Assembly: GCF_014305155.1 (NCBI RefSeq)
Contig: NZ_JACRUK010000022.1
Span: forward strand, 1-56,032
Source of the DNA: Flavobacterium muglaense
GTDB taxonomy: Bacteria; Bacteroidota; Bacteroidia; Flavobacteriales; Flavobacteriaceae
Length of the DNA stretch: 56,032 bases
Direction: 5' to 3'
A program made the translations under genes and the position numbers. Below, piece by piece: positions 1 to 7,891 of the stretch. How positions within the stretch are numbered: the stretch's first letter is position 1; every line of letters begins with the position of its first letter. The notes beneath the pieces are model-generated. The model was not told the DNA's origin, did not search any database, and saw only the letters and a list, made by a program, of their open reading frames with translations.

Positions 1-296
1 GAAATCCTATTATAAGCGCTTTTTTAATCTCTAGAAAACGACGTTAATCAAAATATGCGTAGTTTTTCAGTGCCCTCTCTTTTAGAGGTGCTTTTTTTTG
101 TTTATAATTCTAGTAATCAAGCTTGCTATTAAACCGTTTTTCATAAAATAGTACATTGACAAGTTGGTACTCCAACCTTATTTGCTTTTAGGATCATTTT
201 TACCATCAATTGATTCATTTCTACCTTTTACAAAATCTACAACTGTCGCACATTTGCATTGTTAAATAACATTTCAAAAATCTAAAAAAAATTAAA
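1..296. other. left-edge intergenic region
   Basis: No convincing gene is visible here. The stretch holds a terminator-like hairpin near positions 70-99, which would serve a gene ending left of the window, and the AT-rich leader of the lipoprotein gene that starts at 297. An element resembling the Bacteroidota -7 box (cacatttg, one mismatch to TAnnTTTG) lies near 250. Confidence 0.5.
70..99 (+). terminator. intrinsic terminator of a gene left of the window
   Basis: A short stem (CCTCT pairing with AGAGG, extended by GC past a bulge) is followed directly by eight T. Its plus orientation fits the end of a gene that lies outside the window. Confidence 0.5.
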
Positions 297-824
297 ATGA
301 AAAACACAAGCAAATTACTTTTAGCAACAATTACTTTTGGTCTATTATCACTTACTTCATGCAGTAGTGACGACAATACCACGACGCCAATTACTTTAGG
401 TACCAATGTAAAAGTAGCCAATACCTTTCAAGGTACAATGACAAATAATGTAGAAACGGCTATCGAAACGGTTTTTAATGCGCCAAAAGGTTCACTGGAA
501 GCAACGGCAAAATTGTCAGAATCTGTAGAATTCCCTGCTTACTTATTAGGATTGTATGATATTGACATCAATCAAAGTACAATTAACTTTAAACTTGTAG
601 CAAAAGCTGGTGATGCAACTTATGGTAACTTTTTCAGAGTATTAGAAGCTGGATCAACAGATCGTTATTACTTTACTTTTGATAGCGCTCAAAATGTAAA
701 AAGCTTTACTTCATCTGATCCTGCGGCTAAATTAAGAATGGATTCAAGTACGGTTTTAGTTGTTGAAATTGGTGAAGGATTTAATTTCAACCCAGATGCT
801 AATTTTACTATTACCTTGAAATAA
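297..824 (+). CDS. hypothetical lipoprotein
   Basis: The 175-residue product starts with a clear type II signal peptide: a basic start (MKNTSK), a hydrophobic stretch and the lipobox LTSC at about residues 19-22. It is followed by SSDDNTTTP, the usual acidic, flexible linker of Bacteroidota surface lipoproteins. The remainder is a compact beta-rich domain that I do not recognise. It has no membrane segment after the signal and no catalytic motif. It lies 50 bases upstream of another exported small protein on the same strand, so the two may be cotranscribed. The protein is likely anchored to the outer membrane. Function is unknown. Confidence 0.8.
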   Translation: MKNTSKLLLATITFGLLSLTSCSSDDNTTTPITLGTNVKVANTFQGTMTNNVETAIETVFNAPKGSLEATAKLSESVEFPAYLLGLYDIDINQSTINFKLVAKAGDATYGNFFRVLEAGSTDRYYFTFDSAQNVKSFTSSDPAAKLRMDSSTVLVVEIGEGFNFNPDANFTITLK

Positions 825-874
825 AACCCTAATTACGCACTTAAAAATATTCCTTGAATTCAAATAATTAGCAA

Positions 875-1264
875 ATGAAAAAAATAATTGCAATTTTTGC
901 AGTACTCGCATTGATGAGTTTTCATCACAAGATTCAGCACAAAAAACAGCTGTGTCATCAAGTAAAGAGTTCGTATATTACAGAAATAACTACTTTCAAA
1001 TACAAACCAGAGGTCAATGCAGTCGATTTTTGGAAAGAAGACGCTAAAATTCAAGCGAACTACACCAGTGTTCAAGCTGGTTTTATAAGCCGTGAAAGTG
1101 GGGATTCTGAAGAAAAAAATGAAGTTTTAGTAATTGTAAAATGGAAAACTAAAGCAGATGCTGATGCATCGATGAATAAGTTCATGACAGACAAATCAGT
1201 ACAAACCTATATGCAAATGATTGATCCATCAACGATGAAGATGGAACGTTATGAAAATAAATAA
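875..1264 (+). CDS. exported ABM-like (dimeric alpha/beta barrel) protein with a compensated double frameshift
   Basis: The 129-residue product has a hydrophobic N terminus (about residues 3-16) and a C-terminal ferredoxin-like domain (from about residue 34) resembling antibiotic-biosynthesis monooxygenase/YgiN proteins (VIVKWKTKADADASMNKF). Between them, codons 17-33 read as an unusual run rich in His, Lys and Gln. If one T is restored near 920-922 and an AT pair near 974-978, the segment reads SSQDSAQKTAVSSSKEF, a normal post-signal linker, and rejoins the barrel as VYITEI. The net change is minus 3 bases, so the frame survives but the export-signal region is altered. A strong terminator follows at 1286. 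Enzymatic role is unproven. Confidence 0.75.
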   Translation: MKKIIAIFAVLALMSFHHKIQHKKQLCHQVKSSYITEITTFKYKPEVNAVDFWKEDAKIQANYTSVQAGFISRESGDSEEKNEVLVIVKWKTKADADASMNKFMTDKSVQTYMQMIDPSTMKMERYENK

Positions 1265-1285
1265 TTAGCACGCAACTATTGTCAT

Positions 1286-1335
1286 AACAGCAATAACTTC
1301 TTTAGTAGTCCTAAAGTCGTTGTTGCTGTTTTTTT
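1286..1335 (+). terminator. intrinsic terminator
   Basis: The stem pairs AACAGCAATAAC with GTTGTTGCTGTT around an inner hairpin (CTTTAG/CTAAAG), and a T-run follows. It ends the unit of the two small exported proteins. Confidence 0.85.
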
Positions 1336-1533
1336 GATCTTACACAAACTCACATAGCCTATTATTACCATCAAAAATTAGTACACAAAAAACATTCATA
1401 GTAACCTATCTTAGGGATTAGAACTTCAGTCGACAAACAAAATCGCAAAGCCAAAAAAGATTTAAAATTAGCAAGCATATTTTTAAAACAATTCTATTTG
1501 CTGTACCTTGGTCGCTTAATTAAAAGTACCGCC

Positions 1534-3378
1534 ATGAACAACAATAAAATGCTTAATTATATAAAAGAAGTTGTAGCTAATATGCCTGCTGGTTGGCTTA
1601 ATATCACCACTCACCGACTTGATATTTACGATGAGTCACAAGCCAAAACGCAATTTTTAAAGGAGTTAGAAACTTTATATTCAAACTCAAACGCACAACT
1701 TTCTGCATTAAAAGATTTACCTACCGCTTATGATTATATTCGTCTAGGACACCCATTATCATGTGTTTTAGAATGGGGAGTTGCTCAATTAAATGACTTA
1801 AAATGGGAAAATGCCATTAGTTTTTCATCTAATACTGTTCCTGTTTTATCCATACTTCGTAAAAATTTATTAGAACATAAAAATACCCAAATTCTATATT
1901 CGGGTTCTTTGCCAGCTTGCTTTGATGGCAAAGTACTAAAAGATATTTATGGCTATCAATTTGAATTGAAGCAAATTGACAATCAGGAACAAGTAACAGC
2001 CTTTGATGGTACTACAATTTACTTGACCAAAAATGAAATTGTAAGTGCAACGCATCGCACTGCCAATATCGATTTTTATATTACCCTTTATGATGATTTA
2101 GGAAGTATTCTACTCGTAAATGGCCTATCAAACGAAACTTACATCTCAGACATTCAGCATGTGCGCCGTCGTGAGACTATTGCTATGACGCCTGCCAATT
2201 GTTTAACAGCTTTGCATTCATTAGTAGATCAATCCAAAATTGTTAGATCGAATACCAATTTTCAACAAAATAAAACTGCGGTTCTAGAAGCAATTACTAA
2301 AATTACAGGAAGCGCAACAAAACCATTAGTCGCCTCTAGCGGACTTTCTATTCAATATGCCATTTTAATGGGACTTATAGATGATGCAGTTCAAAAACAT
2401 CCAGGTAAAGCCATTAAAATCATTGTTCCTCCCAACTGTTATGGTGGTACAAACGATCAAGCACGTCGTGTTGCAGCTTGCATTGAGAATGTTGAAATTG
2501 TCGATTTATTGGTTGATGGAGACAATGATATGGTACAAAGTATCAACACGGTCCTAGCTCAAATTGCGATTGAAGATGCTGTACCGTATATTATTGCCGA
2601 AATTCCAACAAATCCAAGAGTCGAAGTTCCAAACTTAATTGAGTTGAAAAATGTTTTAAGCGCTGAACGCAAAACAGCATCTGGTGCTTTTGCAGTTGAT
2701 CCAGTGTTTATATTAGATCAAACATTTTGTCCTAATGTTCACTTTTTGGGGGAAAATGAGATATTATCTTCGGTGCGAACCATCTCGTTTGCTAGTGGAT
2801 CAAAATTCCCAAGTGGCGGACAATGTACAGCAGGATATTGTGTAGGTAACACGAAAACCAAAGGATTAATGGCAGAAATAGAAAACCATTTGATGCTATG
2901 TGATAATGAAGCCACTGAATTGCAATACGAAATATTAGCCAAGCAACTGCCGTCTATGAACCAGCGCATTGCCGACGCTTACAAAAACACTCGCGAATTT
3001 GTAAACTTTATTCATACCGTTTTACCAGCTGCAAAAATCAATTTTGTGTCTGATGAACTTGCTGAACAAGGTTTTACCCCTTCAGTTTTCTCTCTAGATT
3101 TACCAACAAAAGGAGCAAATGATGCCGAAAAAGAGGACTATAAAAGAGCCTTGAATTTGAAACTGATTCATTTAATGATAACCGAAATTCCAGATGAAAG
3201 TAAGTTTTGTGTGAGTTATGGACAATTAAAAGGTTGCTATTGGACCATTCCAGCAACCTCTACACAAGGAACAACAAAGGAATGCGATAAAGATTATATT
3301 GTACGAGCAGCACTTTCAGGTAATATGGATTTGGAACTGCACAAGAGAATATTTTCGAAATTTGTTGAAAGTATTTAA
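1534..3378 (+). CDS. large PLP-dependent enzyme of the Cys/Met-metabolism fold
   Basis: The ATG at 1534 (MNNNKMLNYIKE) is preferred over an in-frame TTG at 1498, which only adds residues unlike the family. The 614-residue product has signatures of the cystathionine gamma-synthase/beta-lyase group of fold-type I enzymes: a PPNCYGGT segment, EIPTNP in the cofactor-aspartate region, and SFASGSKFPSGGQ, whose Lys at about residue 424 should form the Schiff base. The family is usually near 400 residues. The extra length is mainly an N-terminal region of about 230 residues that I cannot assign. No sulfur-metabolism gene is adjacent and the gene stands alone before a terminator at 3388, so the substrate is open. 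Confidence 0.85.
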   Translation: MNNNKMLNYIKEVVANMPAGWLNITTHRLDIYDESQAKTQFLKELETLYSNSNAQLSALKDLPTAYDYIRLGHPLSCVLEWGVAQLNDLKWENAISFSSNTVPVLSILRKNLLEHKNTQILYSGSLPACFDGKVLKDIYGYQFELKQIDNQEQVTAFDGTTIYLTKNEIVSATHRTANIDFYITLYDDLGSILLVNGLSNETYISDIQHVRRRETIAMTPANCLTALHSLVDQSKIVRSNTNFQQNKTAVLEAITKITGSATKPLVASSGLSIQYAILMGLIDDAVQKHPGKAIKIIVPPNCYGGTNDQARRVAACIENVEIVDLLVDGDNDMVQSINTVLAQIAIEDAVPYIIAEIPTNPRVEVPNLIELKNVLSAERKTASGAFAVDPVFILDQTFCPNVHFLGENEILSSVRTISFASGSKFPSGGQCTAGYCVGNTKTKGLMAEIENHLMLCDNEATELQYEILAKQLPSMNQRIADAYKNTREFVNFIHTVLPAAKINFVSDELAEQGFTPSVFSLDLPTKGANDAEKEDYKRALNLKLIHLMITEIPDESKFCVSYGQLKGCYWTIPATSTQGTTKECDKDYIVRAALSGNMDLELHKRIFSKFVESI

Positions 3379-3387
3379 AATTAAATG

Positions 3388-3414
3388 GGAGACTGAAAAG
3401 TCTCCTTTTTTTTT
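3388..3414 (+). terminator. intrinsic terminator
   Basis: GGAGACT pairs with AGTCTCC across a GAAA tetraloop, followed by nine T. It ends the PLP enzyme gene. Confidence 0.92.
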
Positions 3415-3508
3415 GTTTAACAAATTGTAAACAAATACTTAAATTGATTTTGTAGCGTTTTTATTTGTAATTTAGATCTAATAAAATAGCGTAATTTAAA
3501 TCAATACA

Positions 3509-3934
3509 GTGAAAATATTTCTAACGACACTTTTAGTACTATGTAGTATTGGCCTTTTTGCTCAATCGCAACAATTAACTGGCAATTACAGACTCGTAAT
3601 AGAGAATAAAGAAGAACACTTATTTGAATTTGATTTATCTCTAAATCAAGACGGTACTTTTAATTTTCAACATCACTCCATTGTTAAAAATAGAATTCCT
3701 ACCGAAGAAAATAAATATGGAAAAGGAAAATGGATTGAAAAGAATAATATGATCCAGTTCATAACCAATTCAAAAAACGATATTGATCAAAAATTTACTT
3801 TAGATTTCAGCAATTCCAAGGCTCGATTTATCACAAAATCTCCTAGAGACAAAAGCGACCGTGTCATTGCAACAAGTTTGCGATTTATAGAATCTGATAT
3901 CTTTTGGATGAAAGGAGTCACTGTTATACAATGA
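3509..3934 (+). CDS. small secreted lipocalin-like protein
   Basis: The 141-residue product starts with GTG (MKIFLTTLLVLC) and carries a Sec signal peptide ending near FAQSQQ. The mature part begins LTGNYRLVIE and has alternating beta strands including LSLNQDGTFNFQ and GKGKWIEKNNMIQF. This pattern is typical of small exported beta-barrel proteins annotated in Bacteroidota as lipocalin-like or copper-resistance NlpE-like. No metal-binding Cys motif is visible. It precedes the OmpA-family lipoprotein gene by 96 bases on the same strand. Periplasmic or surface location is inferred and function is unknown. Confidence 0.7.
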   Translation: MKIFLTTLLVLCSIGLFAQSQQLTGNYRLVIENKEEHLFEFDLSLNQDGTFNFQHHSIVKNRIPTEENKYGKGKWIEKNNMIQFITNSKNDIDQKFTLDFSNSKARFITKSPRDKSDRVIATSLRFIESDIFWMKGVTVIQ

Positions 3935-4030
3935 TAGCCAAACCAAAATAGAACAGCCCCAATACCTATAGATTGCTCCAAATTCAATTGTTTTAAGTAC
4001 AATATTATTTCTAAATTTAAAATAGAACCC

Positions 4031-5074
4031 ATGAAGAAAATTGCAATACTTGCTTTAGGAATCGTACTTTTTTCTTGTAAGAAAGAAAAAGACGCAGTGC
4101 AAACTACTACACAAAGCGTAGAAACAGAAGCCAACGAAGTTGGAGGAAACGCTACGGCTAAAACCGATTTTTTTATAAAAGACTTAGACTGGTCTAAAAT
4201 ACCCGAATCTAGTGCGAACATTGGAGCCTTTCCTTATATAACGGCTCCAGATGGTTTTGTAATTTTAGCCGATGGGCACAATGCTGTAGCTAAGAACGGA
4301 ATGACTGTGTTTTCTGATTTCAATAAGTTAATCATGTATAACGGAACCTCCTTTTACAATGCCGAAGGTAAAAAAGCCGAAATGCATTTTAAGATGGCTC
4401 AAGAGAAAAACGATTTCAATCAATTTAAATTTGATAAAAGTGTTGATAGTTATTTAGAGAGTATTGGAGCTGTTTTGTTATTCAAAGGACAAATTCCGAA
4501 AGATAAATTAACGGAACTAAACAAAGAAGATGATAGAACCGTGTACAATTATATTCAGGGAGATCCGTGGAATAGTGATCCTGTTAGACATTATGCGTTA
4601 AACCATAAAAATGGAAAAATTATGTTCCAAATCTGGTCAAACTCTGCCACGGGCGAAGTGGGTGTTGTAGAACTTGAAGGATTTAAACAAACTATTAAAG
4701 CACCTACGGCTAGCGAAATGCAAAAAGATATTGAAGCGAAAGGAAAAGTGGTTTTGGATATAAATTTTGATACCGATAAGGCAATCTTAAAACCAGATGG
4801 TCAAAAAGTGGTAGATGAAATATACAATCTACTGTCTACAAATTCCTCTTTAAAATTATCAATTGAAGGTCATACAGACAATACAGGGAATAGCCAGCAT
4901 AACAAACAATTGTCTGGAGAAAGAGCCAATACCGTCATGTATATTCTAGCTTCCAAAGGTATTGATATCAAGCGATTAAAAGCCGCTGGTTTTGGAGCTG
5001 AAAACCCCCTAGTCCCTAACGATTCAGAAACGAATAAAGCTAAAAATAGACGTGTTGAATTGGTTAAATTTTAA
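4031..5074 (+). CDS. OmpA-family lipoprotein
   Basis: The 347-residue product has a lipoprotein signal with the lipobox near LFSC (Cys at about residue 16) followed by basic and acidic residues. The central 200 residues are unassigned. The last 110 residues form an OmpA/MotB-type peptidoglycan-binding domain, with NFDTDKAILKPDGQ, EGHTDNTG and the C-terminal pattern KAKNRRVELVKF. Such proteins tether the outer membrane to peptidoglycan through diaminopimelate contacts. The gene is followed at once by a bidirectional terminator shared with the convergent reverse-strand operon. Confidence 0.92.
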   Translation: MKKIAILALGIVLFSCKKEKDAVQTTTQSVETEANEVGGNATAKTDFFIKDLDWSKIPESSANIGAFPYITAPDGFVILADGHNAVAKNGMTVFSDFNKLIMYNGTSFYNAEGKKAEMHFKMAQEKNDFNQFKFDKSVDSYLESIGAVLLFKGQIPKDKLTELNKEDDRTVYNYIQGDPWNSDPVRHYALNHKNGKIMFQIWSNSATGEVGVVELEGFKQTIKAPTASEMQKDIEAKGKVVLDINFDTDKAILKPDGQKVVDEIYNLLSTNSSLKLSIEGHTDNTGNSQHNKQLSGERANTVMYILASKGIDIKRLKAAGFGAENPLVPNDSETNKAKNRRVELVKF

Positions 5075-5076
5075 AA

Positions 5077-5104
5077 AAAGAGGCTATTAAGCCTCTTTTT
5101 TTTT
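5077..5104. terminator. bidirectional terminator overlapping a stop codon
   Basis: AAAGAGGCT pairs with AGCCTCTTT around ATTA and is flanked by A- and T-runs, so it can act in both directions. It ends the OmpA-family gene. The stop codon and last codons (SKKKEA) of the convergent reverse gene at 5087 lie inside the hairpin and its T-run. Confidence 0.88.
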
Positions 5105-5422
5105 ACTAGGTTGCCATTCTTTCTTTTTTGCCGCTACATGTTTTTTATAGTGAGAATACGCACCAACAAACATCCCAATGCCTGGTCCTAGGAACAAGAC
5201 TAAAACTGCCCATTTCCCAAAAGTAGAATAGATTTTATATAATTCTTTGAATATATGTACTTCTTCTCCTCTTTCGATCGCTTCAAATTGTGTATTATAA
5301 TAATAAGCAAGTAAAAAACAGATAGATCCCATTATGATGGCAAAAATCATTAATCCAACATAATCTTTTTTGGTCGAACCAGAATATTCAAATTCTTTGT
5401 TCGGGTTGTTGTTTAGTTCCAT
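5087..5422 (-). CDS. two-helix membrane protein, module copy 2
   Basis: The ATG at 5422 (MELNNNPNKE) is preferred because it follows the stop of the upstream gene by 7 bases, whereas upstream starts lie inside that gene. The 111-residue protein has two membrane segments (about residues 24-42 and 70-90) and a basic tail ending KKKEWQPSKKKEA. It aligns by eye with the protein at 6867-7172: both have a YYY cluster after the first helix, a short acidic E-x-G loop, GKW at the second helix and a K-rich W-containing tail. It is the last gene of the six-gene operon. Its family is not recognised. Confidence 0.8.
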   Translation of the reverse strand: MELNNNPNKEFEYSGSTKKDYVGLMIFAIIMGSICFLLAYYYNTQFEAIERGEEVHIFKELYKIYSTFGKWAVLVLFLGPGIGMFVGAYSHYKKHVAAKKKEWQPSKKKEA

Positions 5423-5429
5423 TTTGTAA

Positions 5430-6119
5430 TTATTCTTTAATATTTGAAAGGATATAACCCATGACAAAATATTTTAATTTTTCTGATGTTGGATTAACAT
5501 ATAATAAGTGCCCATAAGTTTTTAATTTTGGAGTTTTAACTTCAATTATTGTTCCAAATTTTGAATTGTCCACATCAGAAAGTCTCATTACATATTGATC
5601 TTTATAATCAAATTTATCAGAATAAGTGGTAAGAATTGTCTTGTTTGCATCCATTTTTATCACTTTTGCTAGTGAAAAATCGCTTTTTTCGGTTACTTCA
5701 TCTCTAAATTCAACAAAAAGTACGTCTCCCACTTTACAGTTTTCAATAGCCCATTTGTTAACTTGATTTAAAACTGTAGGATGATCAATTTTATATTTTA
5801 TATAAACAAAAGGACTTATCCCTAACATTAGAAAAACAAGTAAACCAAGCAAGAATTTTTTAGGCGTTTTTAATACTTTCTTTTCTTGTTTATAAATGGC
5901 ATCTAATTCTTTAGACCATAATTTATTAGGAATTGTTTTTTTACAATAATCACAATCTAATACTGCATATTTTTTGCCTGGCATAATAGGAAAAATTACC
6001 GAAGCATACTGCTGCATTAAATGCATTTTGAGCACGCCTCTATTTTTACATACAGGACAAGTTTGATCTTGTAAATTGATTGTTTTATGATGGTGTGAGC
6101 GAAGAGTATAAAAGAACAT
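5430..6119 (-). CDS. zinc-ribbon membrane protein, module copy 2, second paralogue
   Basis: The 229-residue product has a cytoplasmic N-terminal zinc ribbon with Cys at 21, 24, 56 and 59 (CPVCKNRG and CDYC) preceded by HHHKTI. A conserved IPNKLW follows, then one hydrophobic segment at about residues 90-107 and a C-terminal domain of about 110 residues with the pattern GDVLFVEF...FSLAKVIK...FDYKDQ...DVDNSKF. Three paralogues lie in the same operon, and it is closest to the one at 7178-7864, sharing LQDQTCPVCKNRG. Zinc binding is inferred from the paired CxxC motifs. The family and function are not recognised. Confidence 0.85.
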   Translation of the reverse strand: MFFYTLRSHHHKTINLQDQTCPVCKNRGVLKMHLMQQYASVIFPIMPGKKYAVLDCDYCKKTIPNKLWSKELDAIYKQEKKVLKTPKKFLLGLLVFLMLGISPFVYIKYKIDHPTVLNQVNKWAIENCKVGDVLFVEFRDEVTEKSDFSLAKVIKMDANKTILTTYSDKFDYKDQYVMRLSDVDNSKFGTIIEVKTPKLKTYGHLLYVNPTSEKLKYFVMGYILSNIKE

Positions 6120-6125
6120 ATTTTT

Positions 6126-6842
6126 TTATTTTATAATGGTTAAAGATTTTCCAAAAACCTTATTTTCGAGCATTCCTTCTTGTTTTGTGTAATAGACTAA
6201 ACTTTCATCTTCTCTTAAAAAATTTGTTTTTACCACTATTTCTTCTTTAAATTTTGAATCGTCAATCGCAGACAAACTAAGGGTATTTTGATCTTTAAAA
6301 TCAAACGTTTCTGTATACTTTTTTAATTTAGTTTTGTCGCCTTCAATTTTAATTACTTTAGCCAATGTAAAATCATATAAACTAGTATTGTTTTTATTGG
6401 CTTTGTCTGCACTTATAAACAACACATCACCTTCTTTAAAATCTTTTACATCGGTTTTTTTAGCATTAACCGTTTCGATTAAAGGTTTTACCGTTGCTTT
6501 TTTAAAGACTTTAAGTTTGATTAAGGTATATGGAATCAAATATAGTAATACCATTAAAACAGCGCCACGCCACATTCGTACTGGTGTTTTAATTGCCTTT
6601 ATTTCTTTGTGGTATATAACTTCTGTCTTTTTATTCCATTCAGAACTCGGTATTTTGTTATCACAAAAACTACATTCAATAATTGCATACTTTTTACTTG
6701 GCAAAAGTGGAGCAAACAACCAAACATACTTTTGCATCAAGTACATTTTAAGAGTACCACGATTGCCGCAATTGGTACAAGTCTCATTGGGCAAATCAAT
6801 TGTCTTATGATGATGAGAACGTTCCTGATAAAATACAATCAT
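6126..6842 (-). CDS. zinc-ribbon membrane protein, module copy 2, first paralogue
   Basis: The 238-residue product shares the architecture of its neighbours: HHHKTI, a zinc ribbon with Cys at 22, 25, 57 and 60 (CTNCGNRG and CSFC), a conserved IPSSEW, one membrane segment at about residues 108-125 and a C-terminal domain (EGDVLFISADK...FTLAKVIKIEGDKTKLKKY). Its stop is 6 bases before the next gene, so translation is probably coupled. The C-terminal domain keeps the same order of motifs (DVLF, AKVIK, DFKDQ, IDDSKF) as the other copies, so the domain is under constraint. Function is unknown. Confidence 0.85.
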   Translation of the reverse strand: MIVFYQERSHHHKTIDLPNETCTNCGNRGTLKMYLMQKYVWLFAPLLPSKKYAIIECSFCDNKIPSSEWNKKTEVIYHKEIKAIKTPVRMWRGAVLMVLLYLIPYTLIKLKVFKKATVKPLIETVNAKKTDVKDFKEGDVLFISADKANKNNTSLYDFTLAKVIKIEGDKTKLKKYTETFDFKDQNTLSLSAIDDSKFKEEIVVKTNFLREDESLVYYTKQEGMLENKVFGKSLTIIK

Positions 6843-6866
6843 AGTGAGAATTTATATTACGACTCT

Positions 6867-7172
6867 TTATTTAGATTGTTGATCTTCTTCAATAATCCAA
6901 TCGGCTTTCATTTTTTTAACTTCAGTATACCCTATTAATCCTGCAATGAATAAAGCAACAGCAATATTGAGCCACTTCCCTCCTATTGTGTATATGAGAA
7001 AAGAAAAACCATCCATTTTTATATCATTGCCTGCTTCATAACTACTAAATTCTACATAGTAATAATAGCACATCCACAAAAAGCAAATTATAGCAAATAA
7101 CATAATTAAAACTCTAAATGATTTTTGAAACAAATTAGGTTTACCGGTATAATGATCGTCTGGCTCAAACAT
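6867..7172 (-). CDS. two-helix membrane protein, module copy 1
   Basis: The 101-residue product has two membrane segments (about residues 20-40 and 68-85) joined by an acidic loop, and a lysine-rich C terminus with a conserved Trp. It closely parallels the protein at 5087-5422 in length, topology and local motifs (YYYY, E-x-G, GKW). It sits 5 bases after the stop of one zinc-ribbon gene and 24 before the start of the next, inside one operon. It may be a membrane partner of the zinc-ribbon proteins; that is inference from repeated gene order. Confidence 0.8.
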   Translation of the reverse strand: MFEPDDHYTGKPNLFQKSFRVLIMLFAIICFLWMCYYYYVEFSSYEAGNDIKMDGFSFLIYTIGGKWLNIAVALFIAGLIGYTEVKKMKADWIIEEDQQSK

Positions 7173-7177
7173 GGCGT

Positions 7178-7864
7178 TTATTTTATGATTAATTTTGCTG
7201 CTGCAAATGCCTTATTATCGGTTTCGGGGTCAATTAGGATATTGTTCTTTTTAAATTCTGCTGCATCAAAATAACGTATTTCATCACCAAAATCAGCATC
7301 ATTTACTTTGGATAAAGAAAGGTCAAAACCATCTAACCAACTAGGATACTTTATAGCACTAATTTTTACACCAATCTTATTTCCATCAACAGAAACCACT
7401 TTTACTATTCCTGCATCTCCACCATTTAAAAACGCAACCATCATCACATCATTGACTTGAATAGCTGCAAAACGAGCTTTACTTTCCGCTTCGGTTTGTT
7501 GATCATCTTTCATCCCAAGCGGATTTTTAATTCCAGATTGCATCAATAAAAACAATCCTAAAAAAACAGAAACAATCACAATTGTACCTCTCCATAATCG
7601 CAAAGGTGTTTTTAGTTTTGCTTTTTCGTCCTTGTAAATAATCTCTAATTCCTTAGTCCATTTTTTATTTGGAATCGTAGTTTGGCAACTTTCACATTCT
7701 AAAACTGCATGTTTGGTATAAGGCATCATTGGCCCAAAGAAAAAGGCATAATTTTGCATAAAAAGCATTTTCATTGTGCCTCTATTTTTGCAAACAGGGC
7801 AAGTTTGATCCTGTAAATCAATTGTTTTGTGATGATGATCTCTAATTTCGTAAAAGAAAAACAT
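7178..7864 (-). CDS. zinc-ribbon membrane protein, module copy 1, second paralogue
   Basis: The 228-residue product carries HHHKTI, Cys at 22, 25, 57 and 60 (CPVCKNRG and CESC), IPNKKW, one membrane segment at about residues 92-109 and a C-terminal domain of about 100 residues. That domain differs in detail from its paralogues (VNDVMMVAFLNGGDAGIVKVV) but keeps the DV..V..F, KV and VNDADF landmarks. It is most like the protein at 5430-6119, which holds the same place in the second module. It starts 27 bases after the preceding gene. Confidence 0.85.
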   Translation of the reverse strand: MFFFYEIRDHHHKTIDLQDQTCPVCKNRGTMKMLFMQNYAFFFGPMMPYTKHAVLECESCQTTIPNKKWTKELEIIYKDEKAKLKTPLRLWRGTIVIVSVFLGLFLLMQSGIKNPLGMKDDQQTEAESKARFAAIQVNDVMMVAFLNGGDAGIVKVVSVDGNKIGVKISAIKYPSWLDGFDLSLSKVNDADFGDEIRYFDAAEFKKNNILIDPETDNKAFAAAKLIIK

Positions 7865-7891
7865 AGTATCTAGTTTAAGATTATTATTAAT

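Noticed and set aside
3787..4221. 144-codon reverse frame across the end of the lipocalin-like gene and the start of the OmpA-family gene.
   Set aside because: It overlaps both real genes, including the lipoprotein signal, and its composition is that of an antisense shadow.
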